Shown: positions 54,070 through 63,598, numbered from the stretch's first letter. The stretch: 64,000 bases of DNA from Acidimicrobiaceae bacterium (GCA_003569125.1 BGOG01000001.1:1-64000); one strand, 5' to 3'. A program made the numbers and translations. Notes: a model not told the origin generated them from the sequence alone.

Positions 54070-55944
54070 TAAAACTGGAGTGCCACTATTTATCTGGCTG
54101 TATAGATTCACAAGTTTTTGAGATGGTTGACTATTTGCCCATGCATCTGCCTTAACTGCGCGCTCATATGAATGCCATTCACCGCGCACACCAGCGAGAT
54201 CTCCACGCAGTGCATGCGCTCGCATTCGCAATGCAATCAATTCTTCGTGAGCACCAAGAACTTTTAATCCTTTTGCCGTGGCCCAAAATACACCCTCAAT
54301 TTCGCCCCGTTGAAGATCTAATTCACCGGCCATCGCCGAGGCAGTAATTATGTTGAGCACCAGTTGTGATGTGATTCCTTCGGCATCGGGCCATAAATAA
54401 CCAGTACCTGAAAACGGCAAATCACGAACAAGTTCAAGACCGCGATGTAGTTGATCAATCGCTTGACTTGGCGAGAGTTCTTGGGCCAAAGCAATACATG
54501 ATTCAAGAATTTCACCATCGCTGATTATCGAGACATGAAACGGCAATTGATCGTTAAAAGTTCTTGGTAACCACTCTTCGCCATTTGAAATCAAATGTGT
54601 CTGATTCAGCGCTCGTCGAGCATCTGAAACGACATTCGTGAAAGTCGCATCGGCAACGTTTACTTCCCATAGTGCGGTACGCGCCGCACTTCGCGTCGGC
54701 CTGGCTCGATGACTGGTCAGCCAAGCCAATAACTCCTTGGTTTTAGATTTTTCAAAATTGATGATCGTGCCGTCAGCCAGTTGAACATCAACTGGTCCAA
54801 GAGTTCGCACCATGACATTCCAACTTTGATCTCCGCGGTGCGTTGCCTGCAGATGTGCGGTGGATGTTTCTATTTTCGGCACTAGGGCACGATCAACATC
54901 GATTAATAGTTCGGTAATTGCAGTTGCTTGATTGACCAATAATCCGTATGGCGAAATCACAAAATTATTCGGCAACAATCGCCATGAATCGTTTGTCGCC
55001 AGCAAAACTGCGGTCGCTGAACTCACAGTCGCAACGAATGGTGCGCTCGCGATAATTGCGATTTGTTTAACCAGCAAATCATCGAGTTCAACGTCACTGA
55101 TTTTTGAATCACTGAATAGAACGCAATGCTTCGGGCTATTTTCGATGATCTGAATTGCTTCTAAGACCGTCGAAACAACTTCAACTTGTGCAAAAACCGG
55201 GTCGGTGCAGTCGCTCGCATCTTGATGTTTTCGTAACAATATTGGCTTCACTTGTGAACCAGCAGTGAATAGTGCCGCGGCAATCAGTGCACGGAGTACG
55301 GCAGATGATTGAATCGAATCATCGGTACAAATATTGACTACAGATTGTGCCCCAATATCCACGAGAACAATCTTTGAATCGCTGATACCCAATGGCACAA
55401 AAATTGGACTCGCTGAATTGGCTTGCAGACGAATCGACTGCGGATTAGGCGAATTGTTATCGAGAGTTGCACGTAGCGCCACCTCGGTTCGCACGGCTGT
55501 TGCCGATGGATGACTAAGTCTTGAATTGATTTGAAGTTGTCGAAGTTGGCCTCCGCGACGTTGGCCGATCTCAAAAATAAGACCTGCAACTACGACGGCA
55601 CAAGACAATGTCGAAATCAAATCTCTGGTCGGTTGAGATTTTGGCGACACTGGCTGTGCATCTAAGTCAGCGACCAACTCAACTGTTGTTGCCCGAGCAA
55701 CTTGACCCCGCGAAATGACAAAAAGGCTCGCGATCCCGACAATGGTTACAAACAGCCAACTTCTCGGCACGAACGAGTCTCGGTGCAAAAACCGAAAAAC
55801 AAGATATCTGATCAAATCGAACAATCCCCGACTCACTATCCACGCTAAAACCGCAGACAGAATAAAAACGAGGATCGTTATTGCTAGTTGTTGTTGCGAC
55901 AAATTCAACAAGTTGCGAAAACTTACGGATTTGAAAATACTCAC
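54058..55944 (-). CDS. membrane-anchored SARP-like (BTAD) regulator
   Basis: A 628-residue protein with N-terminal membrane segments (about residues 18-42, 62-80 and 108-125), a long central region, and C-terminal winged-helix (RTLGPVDVQLADGTIINFEKSKTKELLAWLTSH, near residue 385) followed by a bacterial transcriptional activator domain to the end. This architecture suits a membrane-tethered transcription factor, but it may also be a scaffold. It overlaps the TadG-type gene by four bases and is last in the Tad operon, so it probably regulates or senses pilus assembly. No peptide-release site is visible. Confidence 0.75.
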   Translation of the reverse strand: MSIFKSVSFRNLLNLSQQQLAITILVFILSAVLAWIVSRGLFDLIRYLVFRFLHRDSFVPRSWLFVTIVGIASLFVISRGQVARATTVELVADLDAQPVSPKSQPTRDLISTLSCAVVVAGLIFEIGQRRGGQLRQLQINSRLSHPSATAVRTEVALRATLDNNSPNPQSIRLQANSASPIFVPLGISDSKIVLVDIGAQSVVNICTDDSIQSSAVLRALIAAALFTAGSQVKPILLRKHQDASDCTDPVFAQVEVVSTVLEAIQIIENSPKHCVLFSDSKISDVELDDLLVKQIAIIASAPFVATVSSATAVLLATNDSWRLLPNNFVISPYGLLVNQATAITELLIDVDRALVPKIETSTAHLQATHRGDQSWNVMVRTLGPVDVQLADGTIINFEKSKTKELLAWLTSHRARPTRSAARTALWEVNVADATFTNVVSDARRALNQTHLISNGEEWLPRTFNDQLPFHVSIISDGEILESCIALAQELSPSQAIDQLHRGLELVRDLPFSGTGYLWPDAEGITSQLVLNIITASAMAGELDLQRGEIEGVFWATAKGLKVLGAHEELIALRMRAHALRGDLAGVRGEWHSYERAVKADAWANSQPSQKLVNLYSQINSGTPVLLAR

Positions 55945-56351
55945 CGGTCGCGCGGTTCTACTCGTCGGGTAACACTTATTGAATGATCTCTGGCCCCGAA
56001 CAACTTCAATAATGACATCTCTATAGTTTGCGAAACCGTCACAGATACAGAATTGGTGCTTGTTGAAATATCGCCCGTCAAATTATTGTCGTTGAGATAT
56101 CGCAACGCCGAACGATGTGCCGCTTGTTGGTCAATTTTTGGGGACCCGGTCCGTAGAGATGTAAGTTCTTGTGCCGCTAGACGGGCGGCGTTTTCGGCAT
56201 GGTCTGCCAAAGTCAATCGAGCCGCAACCAGTCGCCCGCCGTCAACTCCGAGCCCGGCACAGACAATAAAAGTCATCAAAAGGCCAACTACAAATGCGGT
56301 GACAACACCATCTTGAAATTTTTGAGAATCAGAAGAGTAATCGGGTTTCAT
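55941..56351 (-). CDS. TadG/TadE-like pilus assembly protein
   Basis: A 136-residue Flp pilus assembly protein. One N-terminal membrane helix (DGVVTAFVVGLLMTFIVCAGLG, residues 14-36) leads into VDGGRLVAARLTLADHAENAARLAAQEL, typical of Tad pseudopilins. The rest is a beta-rich extracellular tail. It overlaps the previous tadE-like gene by four bases. Precise assignment to TadE or TadG is not certain from this short protein. Confidence 0.8.
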   Translation of the reverse strand: MKPDYSSDSQKFQDGVVTAFVVGLLMTFIVCAGLGVDGGRLVAARLTLADHAENAARLAAQELTSLRTGSPKIDQQAAHRSALRYLNDNNLTGDISTSTNSVSVTVSQTIEMSLLKLFGARDHSISVTRRVEPRDR

Positions 56352-56749
56352 GTATCAACTCGCCATCGATCAAATACTTCAACAGACGACGCACTCACAA
56401 CTCGGGGGCGGGTGCCCAGTAGCGACAAATCCTGGCTTTTTATCTCACAACTAACCTTTACAAGTACGGCAGAATCTTCACCTTGGCTAATAATTGTTGT
56501 TTCAATATTTGTTTTTGTACAAGATGTGCCACTTATTTTCAGCGCCCGGTCGGCTATTTGACTCGCAGTTCTTTGAACTTGCGAGCGACTACCTTTTGAT
56601 GCGGCGCGAGCGGCTTGATCCGCGGCATTTCTGACTTGAATCAGCGCCTCAGATGCGCGCCCTGCATACACGCCAAACAACACCAAAATCATCAGCAAAG
56701 GTGTTAGCAACACCATTTCTACTGTGACTGAACCCCGTTGCGAAATCAT
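56348..56749 (-). CDS. TadE-like pseudopilin
   Basis: A 133-residue TadE-type pseudopilin. The N-terminus QRGSVTVEMVLLTPLLMILVLF contains a prepilin-peptidase-like site: Gly5-Gly6 region followed by glutamate at the canonical +5 position, then a membrane helix. The downstream AADQAARAAS segment is a pseudopilin feature, and the C-terminal portion has paired cysteines. It overlaps both neighbours by four bases. Confidence 0.85.
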   Translation of the reverse strand: MISQRGSVTVEMVLLTPLLMILVLFGVYAGRASEALIQVRNAADQAARAASKGSRSQVQRTASQIADRALKISGTSCTKTNIETTIISQGEDSAVLVKVSCEIKSQDLSLLGTRPRVVSASSVEVFDRWRVDT

Positions 56750-57138
56750 CGTTCGTCTTCTGGCACAAAATCTTCTAATGGTTCTTCGCTTCCGCGTTCA
56801 ACCGAAGATGGAAAAAATATCGCCACATTTGGCACCGCAACCCGCACTCGCATCGCGACGAAACCATCAGTGACCGTGAGAGAAGGCGTACCAATTAGTT
56901 GGGCGCCAAGTTCGGCCGCGGTACGCGTCGCCGAATCAATTGCCGAAACGACGTCTCCGTCGGCAGATGCCGCAATCGACGCACCCTTAGCAGCCGAGAG
57001 AGTCGCAATGTGCGCCGAATGCATGAACAGCATTGCTTGAACCGCTATCAGCAACAAAGTCAGCACGATTGGCACGGCAATGACGACCTGCACAACGGTC
57101 TCACCGGGGTCAATCGTGCTGCTTGTTGTGTTGTTCAC
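56746..57138 (-). CDS. TadE-like pseudopilin
   Basis: A 130-residue pseudopilin with PGETVVQVVIAVPIVLTLLLIAVQAMLF as the processing site and membrane helix (residues 11-38), then HSAHIATLSAAKGASIAAS, typical of TadE proteins. The C-terminus is acidic (residues 115-130). It is the first of three overlapping TadE/G genes and lies 31 bases after the small pilin-like gene. Confidence 0.83.
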   Translation of the reverse strand: MNNTTSSTIDPGETVVQVVIAVPIVLTLLLIAVQAMLFMHSAHIATLSAAKGASIAASADGDVVSAIDSATRTAAELGAQLIGTPSLTVTDGFVAMRVRVAVPNVAIFFPSSVERGSEEPLEDFVPEDER

Positions 57139-57169
57139 AATAATTTCGGAACTTGAATCAGTTTGTTAT

Positions 57170-57364
57170 CTAGCCAAGATCGAGCGAGTTTGCCTTGTTG
57201 GTTACACGACTTGTGATCGTTGCCCCAACTGCAATCGCAAGTGCAATCAGCGCTGCAGCCATGACGACCGTTGTTGCACTGACTTCACCTCGTTCGCTGT
57301 CACTTTGCGCTGAGGCCGTGAATCGGACCCAGTAGTACTGCCAAATATTTCTCATTGATGACAT
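57170..57364 (-). CDS. small Flp/DUF4244-like pilin candidate
   Basis: A 64-residue protein with a hydrophilic leader of about 26 residues and one membrane helix (VSATTVVMAAALIALAIAVGAT, residues 28-49), the size and design of the small Flp-type pilins of actinobacterial Tad loci. The leader ends Arg-Gly-Glu, but the residue at +5 after Gly is Thr instead of Glu, so the site is not canonical. A very strong ribosome binding site precedes it, as expected for an abundant subunit. Confidence 0.72.
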   Translation of the reverse strand: MSSMRNIWQYYWVRFTASAQSDSERGEVSATTVVMAAALIALAIAVGATITSRVTNKANSLDLG

Positions 57365-57373
57365 ATTTCCTCC
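57365..57373 (-). promoter_or_regulatory. strong Shine-Dalgarno next to the pilin start
   Basis: The minus strand reads GGAGGAAAT immediately before ATG of the pilin candidate. It is the strongest ribosome binding site in the Tad operon and indicates high translation of that small gene. Confidence 0.8.
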
Positions 57374-57466
57374 ATAGTTTTTAGCGGTTTGTTTTATTTA
57401 GTTTGTTTATTAGTTTTATATTTGCTTTCCTGACTAACTGTGTGTCAAATTGCATAAATTGGCTCG

Positions 57467-58285
57467 TTAAAAACTTCCGAGAACTAAATGAACTGCTGGA
57501 TAACCGATCAGCGCGATAAATGCGATAAATAACAACACCATTGGTATTCCCATCCGCTCGGTTGCCGCTTGCGCCTGCGCTTCAATTTCACCCATATGTC
57601 GATTGCGCAGTGAATCTGCTCGAGCCGAAAGAGAAAGTCGAATACGCGCGCCGTGCTCGCCGGCGAGTTGCACGCTCCCTGCAACTTCAGCGAGTTCTGG
57701 AATGTTGTATGCATCGCCAAGATTGCCCAGTTCGACCCACGGCGACCTTCGTGCGCTTCGCGCCCTTGTCAACGCATCACGAATCTCCGCAAACGACCAA
57801 CCATCTCCTGCATCAGCAGCGGCAATCAATGCTGTTTCGGTTCCGGCTCCACCCGCGAGAAGAACGTTGGTCAGATCTAAATAACTTGAAAACGCGTGAA
57901 GAAAATCTTGACGACGACGAGTTGCCTGCACCCTCACACGACTATCTGGCAGAAAGAAACCCATGACACCAGTGCTGATTAAAATTACGACGCCAATTAA
58001 TTTTGAGATACTGACGCCAGTTAGATAGAAAAAAATATTGAGTGCGAAACCTGCCAGAACACCGACAAAAAGTGAAGTAAGTTTTTTGATCACCATTTCT
58101 GAGGCTTGATGACCGACCACTGCTAAATCTGCGCGATGTCTGTCTTGAGAACGACGCACCAACCACACCATTCCCTGTTCGAATTGTTCGTGAACAAGTT
58201 TCGCTCTGCTTGACAGCACTCCTGGGCGGATGACGACGAAAACCCCAAGACCGCAGACGATGCCACAAATAGTGATGGCAATCAT
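57467..58285 (-). CDS. tadC: TadC-type pilus assembly membrane protein
   Basis: A 272-residue type II secretion F-domain protein that forms half of the Tad inner-membrane platform with TadB. Membrane helices lie near residues 3-20, 75-95 and 97-112 and at the C-terminus (MVLLFIAFIALIGYPAVHLVLG), with the cytoplasmic F-domain between (FLHAFSSYLDLTNVLLAGGAGTETALI; SVQLAGEHGARIRLSLSARAD). It overlaps tadB by four bases. A 102-base AT-rich gap separates it from the pilin gene. Confidence 0.9.
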   Translation of the reverse strand: MIAITICGIVCGLGVFVVIRPGVLSSRAKLVHEQFEQGMVWLVRRSQDRHRADLAVVGHQASEMVIKKLTSLFVGVLAGFALNIFFYLTGVSISKLIGVVILISTGVMGFFLPDSRVRVQATRRRQDFLHAFSSYLDLTNVLLAGGAGTETALIAAADAGDGWSFAEIRDALTRARSARRSPWVELGNLGDAYNIPELAEVAGSVQLAGEHGARIRLSLSARADSLRNRHMGEIEAQAQAATERMGIPMVLLFIAFIALIGYPAVHLVLGSF

Positions 58286-59130
58286 GTGCCCGCTATTTCT
58301 CGGCGGCGGATGAATCTTTGCGGGGTAACGATTCGCGAAAACTGATCAAGCATGATCAATGCGACCCCAAAAACAATGAAGATGCAACTGAGCATCACTT
58401 GCCCTTCGAGTGATGAATAAACACTCAGATAATCACGATTGAAAATCACCAGCAACGCAACGAAGCCAGTGACGACAAACGAGATGATCCGTACTGAACT
58501 ACGTGTTCTTGCTCGCCCCACCCAAATGCGAGTTCTCATCCGGCCTTCTTCACGAGCACATTGCGCAAGATGGCCTAAAAGCTGTGCAATGTCGCGAGCT
58601 TGGTATTTCGTGGCCGTGATTAACGCGGCAGAAACGAAATCGGCGATCGGGTGGTCAACTTCGTCAGCAAACCGACGCAAGCCGTCACTTAGTTTGCCGT
58701 ACTGAATTTGGGCACTCAGTCGACGAACCGCGACAGAAATGGCAGCGGGTGCATGATTTGATGTTGCAACAATTGCTTGCTCCAACCCGTGAGCACCAGC
58801 CAAAGTGTCACGAAGTTGTTCTGTCCAAGTTGCGATCGCGTCGGCCAAACCGCGTTCATCGCGACGCAGCCGTTGCTTAGATTTGACGGCTGGCACAGCG
58901 ATGAATACCAAACTCAAAACGACAGCGACCAAAAGCCAGCGGGTAACCAAAAAAATCACCAGACCAACTGTTGGCGCGACAACAATATTTATCGCCCGGC
59001 TTAAGTTTGCTTGACGATCGGCGACTTTTGTTTTCGCTTTGACCTGGCTCTCACGCACTGCAAGAAACATCACGAACGCGCCAAGGCCACTGGCTGCGCC
59101 ACAAAGAATGAATACGAAAAACCTGATCAT
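58282..59130 (-). CDS. tadB: TadB-type pilus assembly membrane protein
   Basis: A 282-residue F-domain platform protein. Helices lie near residues 2-24, 52-80, 208-228 and 242-262, and the F-domain region holds LADAIATWTEQLRDTLAGAHGLEQAIV and DLADEVDHPIADFVSAALI-like segments (residues 90-165). TadB binds the ATPase TadA. The gene overlaps both tadA and tadC by four bases, the usual Tad order. Confidence 0.9.
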   Translation of the reverse strand: MIRFFVFILCGAASGLGAFVMFLAVRESQVKAKTKVADRQANLSRAINIVVAPTVGLVIFLVTRWLLVAVVLSLVFIAVPAVKSKQRLRRDERGLADAIATWTEQLRDTLAGAHGLEQAIVATSNHAPAAISVAVRRLSAQIQYGKLSDGLRRFADEVDHPIADFVSAALITATKYQARDIAQLLGHLAQCAREEGRMRTRIWVGRARTRSSVRIISFVVTGFVALLVIFNRDYLSVYSSLEGQVMLSCIFIVFGVALIMLDQFSRIVTPQRFIRRREIAGT

Positions 59131-60446
59131 GGTTCGCCACGATCGTCGTCGTATCCGAATGCCGAAAGTAACTCGCGTGTTGCTTCGCGTAATGGGAAAG
59201 TTGGCAAGAGTTCGCCCCGCGAATTCAATGTGAAAATTTCATTTGAAATGATATTTGCGCCATCGCAGTCAACTACTTCACGAACTGAAGCCACTCGGCG
59301 ATCACTGCCGGCGTTGCTGATATAGACAACAAAATGAAGGGCGCTTGAAAGCAATAAATTTACCGTGTCAATCGGCAAGCCGGTTGAAGCCATCGACACA
59401 TACGCAGCAAGTTTTGGAAACACCGAACGGGTTGAATCTGCGTGCATCGTGCACATTGAACCGTTGTTTCCCTGACTCATGGCCATCAGCATCGGAAACG
59501 CTTCAGCTCCACGAACCTCACCGACGATTACGCGGTCAGGGTCCATTCGCAGTGCCATTCGCGTCAAGTCGGCGAGCGTTATTTCTCCTTGACCTTCAAC
59601 ATTCGCGGGTCGCGATTGCAATGAGTCGTGGTCGGGATGAAGGTGTTCGAAGTGATCTAGACCGAGTTCGTAGGCATCTTCAATTGTTACCAGCCGTTCG
59701 AAGACTGGAATCTCATTAATTAGCGCACGCAATAAAGTTGTTTTGCCCGAACCAGTGCCGCCAGCGATGACTATATTTCGCCTTGCACGCACAGCAGCGC
59801 CGAGAAAATCTTGCAGTTCGGGGGTGAGCATGCCACGAAGTTGTAATTCTTTGAGACTTGAGATTTCAAAACGGTGGCGGCGAATGACAAGACTTGGGCG
59901 TAGCGAAACATCCATAGTTGCAAACAAACGCGAACCGTCCGGAAGTTGCATATTGAGTTCTGGGGTACCCGCATCAAACCGTCGCTCTTGGCGTGAGAGC
60001 CTCGTTGCTGCACGACGCACAAGTTCTATTAATTCGTCGTCAGTTTCAACAATCGGCTCGCGCATCTCACGCACACCGTTACGAAGTTTTACCCAAACTG
60101 GTGAGTTTCCTCGTACGTGAATATCACTTATTTCGTCGTCTTCAAGCAGTGGTTGCAGCCGACCTAGACCGAGGACTTGCGCAATTGCAGCAGAAGTTAT
60201 CTCGAGTTCATCGAACACGGTCAACACTGATCGACCTTCTGAACGTCGTGCCGCGGATAATCGCAGCAACTCTGCGTGCACGGCAGTGCGCGCAAAATTA
60301 TGTTCTTCGTCATTCGTCGGATCAGCCAAATTGCGGGCTCGTCGGTCTAAGCGTTCGTCGGCAAGGACGTCGCCAAGCCTTGACGCCAAGGCATTGACTA
60401 ACTGTCTGTCTATTGATGACTTCTGTGGATGCTCAAGAACCGTCAT
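59127..60446 (-). CDS. tadA: TadA/CpaF-type pilus assembly ATPase
   Basis: A 439-residue hexameric secretion ATPase that powers Flp pilus assembly. After a variable N-terminus come the VRRHRF arginine motifs, Walker A VIAGGTGSGKTTLLRAL near residue 232, the Asp box VTIEDAYEL, Walker B DRVIVGEVRGAEAF near residue 308, and a His box in CTMHADS. Both ATP-binding and catalytic glutamates are intact. It overlaps the CpaB-like gene by four bases. Confidence 0.95.
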   Translation of the reverse strand: MTVLEHPQKSSIDRQLVNALASRLGDVLADERLDRRARNLADPTNDEEHNFARTAVHAELLRLSAARRSEGRSVLTVFDELEITSAAIAQVLGLGRLQPLLEDDEISDIHVRGNSPVWVKLRNGVREMREPIVETDDELIELVRRAATRLSRQERRFDAGTPELNMQLPDGSRLFATMDVSLRPSLVIRRHRFEISSLKELQLRGMLTPELQDFLGAAVRARRNIVIAGGTGSGKTTLLRALINEIPVFERLVTIEDAYELGLDHFEHLHPDHDSLQSRPANVEGQGEITLADLTRMALRMDPDRVIVGEVRGAEAFPMLMAMSQGNNGSMCTMHADSTRSVFPKLAAYVSMASTGLPIDTVNLLLSSALHFVVYISNAGSDRRVASVREVVDCDGANIISNEIFTLNSRGELLPTFPLREATRELLSAFGYDDDRGEP

Positions 60447-61150
60447 GGCTGACCACCGCCGACAAGTTGAGTGGCAGTGCCAGCGATGCGTACTAGATAT
60501 ATTTCGCCGGCGCGAGCAATCGCCATTGACAGATCTAACGAACTACGAAATGTCACCAAAGCAACATCACTATTGTCACTTGTCTGTGTTAACGAATAAA
60601 TAATTACCTCATCGGCGAACATTGATGGTTCGGTTGATTCGCTGATTGCCAAGTCGGGCACTGTCACGACGCGAACACTGTCGCCAACTGCGAGGTCTAC
60701 GGGAAACTTACCGATATCAATCGCCGCACTTGTCAAAGCCTCACCTGCGAGCAGACCAACGGTCGGGCTGAGCATCGCAGTTGTTATCGGCGACGACGCA
60801 TTTAAGTTAATCAACATCGTTTGACCGATGAGCGACTTTGCATTCTCACCTGTGACGAATGATGCAGCGAATGAAGATGGGACTTCTAGTGCAATTAGAT
60901 CTTGTGCGGTGATTTGAACTCCACGTTCAAGGTTGTGGGCACTTCCAACAACCACGACCATTGAATCACCAGAACGGGAGAGCAAGATCGCACCCAAAGC
61001 GCCACCGCACATCAGCACCACACCAATCGCGAGTTCAGGGATTCGCCAGCGACGTCGCGCAGAAACTTTCTGATCCGACGAGTCGGCACGATCTTGAATG
61101 GCGCGGGCGCGCGTTCTTGTTAGGTTCTCGACAACAGCACCATCTGCCAT
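60443..61150 (-). CDS. RcpC/CpaB-like SAF-domain pilus protein
   Basis: A 235-residue protein with one membrane helix near residues 42-62 and an extracellular SAF domain (VVVVVGSAHNLERGVQITAQDLIALEVP near residue 70) of the CpaB/RcpC type that assists Flp pilus export. I chose the ATG at 61150, which has aaggcg upstream; an ATG at 61174 lacks a ribosome binding site. It is the first gene of the Tad operon. Secretin genes are absent, fitting a Gram-positive. Confidence 0.82.
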   Translation of the reverse strand: MADGAVVENLTRTRARAIQDRADSSDQKVSARRRWRIPELAIGVVLMCGGALGAILLSRSGDSMVVVVGSAHNLERGVQITAQDLIALEVPSSFAASFVTGENAKSLIGQTMLINLNASSPITTAMLSPTVGLLAGEALTSAAIDIGKFPVDLAVGDSVRVVTVPDLAISESTEPSMFADEVIIYSLTQTSDNSDVALVTFRSSLDLSMAIARAGEIYLVRIAGTATQLVGGGQP

Positions 61151-61198
61151 GAACACGCCTTTCGAAGTTTTCATTGAAATCCGAAACTCTAGAAAATA

Positions 61199-61229
61199 TG
61201 TGTAACCCTGATCAGTGAAACGGAGTCAA
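61199..61229 (-). promoter_or_regulatory. possible promoter of the Tad operon
   Basis: On the minus strand TTGACT (61229-61224) and TACACA (61204-61199) are spaced by 19 bases, about 50 bases before the CpaB-like ATG. The -35 box is good and the -10 box weak with a long spacer. The rest of 61151-61397 is AT-rich with no gene; I found no hairpin terminator or riboswitch there. Confidence 0.3.
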
Positions 61230-61397
61230 AAACATCGTGCATAATCGTGCTTGAAAAAATAGTTATTATAATTAATTCTCAAGTTACAAATAAGAAGTTG
61301 TAATTACATCGATGAAGTGCGAGACACCAAAGGTATTACCAGAGGCGTTATTTGTGATGCTATGTTCGGAGAACTACACACCGACAAGGACTAAATA

Positions 61398-62315
61398 GTG
61401 GCTGAGATCTACGAGCGAGTTGAGTTCGAGTCAGAAGGCGTAACTTTGCGTGGGCGGTTATATCGACCCGTGGGCGTTGTCGGCGATGTGCCGGTCGTGA
61501 TCATGGCGCACGGTTTCTCGGTATTGGCGGCGTGGCTTGATGACTGGGCAACTGACTTCGCCCAGTCGGGTTTTGCGGTGTTGCTGTTTGACCATCGCAA
61601 TTTCGGCGACAGTGATGGTGAACCCCGATATGGGTTCGATAATTTGCTGCAGATACGCGGCTATCGCGATGCAATAAGTTTTCTCGAAACGCAACACGGC
61701 ATCGATCAACAAAAAATCGCCGTGTGGGGCGAAAGTGCAACATCGCTCGTGGCGCAATTTATTGGTGTATTTGATGATCGTGTGCGAGCGGTGATCGCTT
61801 TTACACCTGTTTGCGGAAACACAAAAACCGTATTTGACACGACACCAGAAAAGTTCGACTGGCTGCGAGAGAACTGGTCGAGCCTTGATCTATCGACAAC
61901 GCCCGTGCGAGAACTGGCCGTGCGAATGTGCAGACTGCACGAAGGCGAGGGGCCAGTGATTGTCGACGGTAACGCTGCAGTTAGTTATACGACACGAATG
62001 CGAAAAAAATATATCGGCGACTGGTCGAATCAAGTGTTTGTTTTGCAACGCAAACTTGAAGCACAATTCAACGAACAACGATTACCGGCGAAATATCTGA
62101 AAGTGCCGACACTGTTCGTGATCGCCACCGATGACGAAGTGCCCGTATGCGAATTGGTGACGAATCGCCGATGCTTCGAATCAATCGAAGCACCAAAGCA
62201 GTTGCTCGAAATCACTGGTGGGCATTTTGGATTGGCATATCAAGGCACAGAGCCATATCGCCAAACACTGAGTGCTACCATCACATTTTTGCGTGGTGCG
62301 TTCAGTGAGAAATAA
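61398..62315 (+). CDS. alpha/beta hydrolase
   Basis: A 305-residue alpha/beta hydrolase fold protein of unknown substrate. VVIMAHGFSVLAAW near residue 35 forms the oxyanion region, the nucleophile elbow is VWGESATSLV near residue 114 (Gly-Glu-Ser-Ala-Thr, with Thr in the usual last-Gly position), ATDDEVP near residue 240 gives the acid, and GGHFGLAY near residue 274 the histidine. GTG start follows aaggac with an 8-base spacing. It is convergent with and overlaps the MFS gene by 14 bases. Confidence 0.85.
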   Translation: MAEIYERVEFESEGVTLRGRLYRPVGVVGDVPVVIMAHGFSVLAAWLDDWATDFAQSGFAVLLFDHRNFGDSDGEPRYGFDNLLQIRGYRDAISFLETQHGIDQQKIAVWGESATSLVAQFIGVFDDRVRAVIAFTPVCGNTKTVFDTTPEKFDWLRENWSSLDLSTTPVRELAVRMCRLHEGEGPVIVDGNAAVSYTTRMRKKYIGDWSNQVFVLQRKLEAQFNEQRLPAKYLKVPTLFVIATDDEVPVCELVTNRRCFESIEAPKQLLEITGGHFGLAYQGTEPYRQTLSATITFLRGAFSEK

Positions 62316-63505
62316 CCACACGAAGCACCACTCGGTTGAACACTGCCAAAACACAGTTTGTGATCGCGGCAACAACTAAAACTTGACCGACACCGATAGA
62401 TGAAGTGACGGCGCCCCAGACGAAGGTGCCGAGCGCGATACCGAACCAAACCATCAACATCGCCAACGATGACCCCCGACCGCGCAACGCATTGGGTAGT
62501 TGAACCATAAATGTAGAGAACAAAGTGTTGAGCATCGCCATCGTGCACGCACCACAAATAAAAAGAGATGCGATTGCCACGAGCATGGTCGAAGTAGCCG
62601 ACAAAACTGCAGTACTCAGAGACCAAAATGCCGCTGCAAACGAGTGTGATCGTTTCAATGCCGAACTTGGCTCGAATGCGCGGCAAGATCCAGACTGCAC
62701 CGACAGAGCCCACTCCGAGAGCACCCGAAAGCAGACCGAAACCGTTTGAAGCGACTTGCAGACTTTGCTTGGCAACAATTGGAAGAACCGAAGTCAGCAC
62801 CGATGTAACGCCGAGCATGATCGCCAAACGCAAGGCCAGATTGCGCAACAACTTCGTGCCGGCGACATGTTTGATCCCATATTTAATGACTTGATTGATT
62901 GCTTGCCGAGAGTCACTTACTTTTGCCGTTGTCGATCTGTTTCGCATCACGAGCACGATGCCGATAAACGAAACTGCGTTGAGCGCGAATACTGCCCCAG
63001 GATTTATTATCGCGATGATTAACCCGGCGACTGCTGGCCCGACAGATTGAGCGATGTTGCGCGAAACAGCATCCAGACCGATAGCCGGTGGTAAGTGTGG
63101 TTCGTCGACAAGTTCTGGGGTCAGTGCCATGAACGCCGGTGCAGAAAGTGTGAGCGCAACCGATTCTAAAAAAGTACCGAAAATCAAAAGTGCAACAGTG
63201 AGATTTTCTGACCATTGCAAAACAGCGAGTACTGCGGCAACACCAAGTGCGAACAATGAAGTGACTGAAATCAATCGCCGACGGTCAATCATGTCGGCGA
63301 ATGCTCCTGCATAAAGTGCAAGCAGAAAACCCGGCACTGCCCACGCGGTTTGCACGAGACCAACGAGTGTTGGCGAATCTGTGAGAGTTGTCATTGTCCA
63401 TGCGGCAGCCGCGATATGCATGAAGGTGCCAATATTTGAAACCAATCCGGCGATCCAAATGGCGCGAAAGGCGCGAATTTTCAATGGTGACCAAGGACCA
63501 TGCAC
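62302..63505 (-). CDS. MFS transporter, broken by one indel
   Basis: A major facilitator superfamily protein. Residues from the start show six helices (FRAIWIAGLVSNIGTFMHIAAAAW onward) and ADMIDRRRLI between helices 2 and 3, the MFS intracellular loop. At about 62615-62625 the frame changes; the second part gives further helices and ends VVLRVVISH. Removing one base makes 400 residues, normal for the enterobactin-exporter (EntS-like) type of MFS proteins. Both parts are well preserved, so this is probably a sequencing indel. Substrate unknown. Confidence 0.8.
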
Positions 63506-63598
63506 ACGACAAGATTACAAAACTAAGTAGATCACAAGCATTCGTGGCGATTGCATCAACACATGCGAGGTAGAATTTTCGACAGGAGCAACCAGCCG

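Noticed and set aside
61250-61320. AT-rich stretch as a replication origin or terminator
   Set aside because: No DnaA boxes, strong hairpin with T run or iteron pattern could be found.
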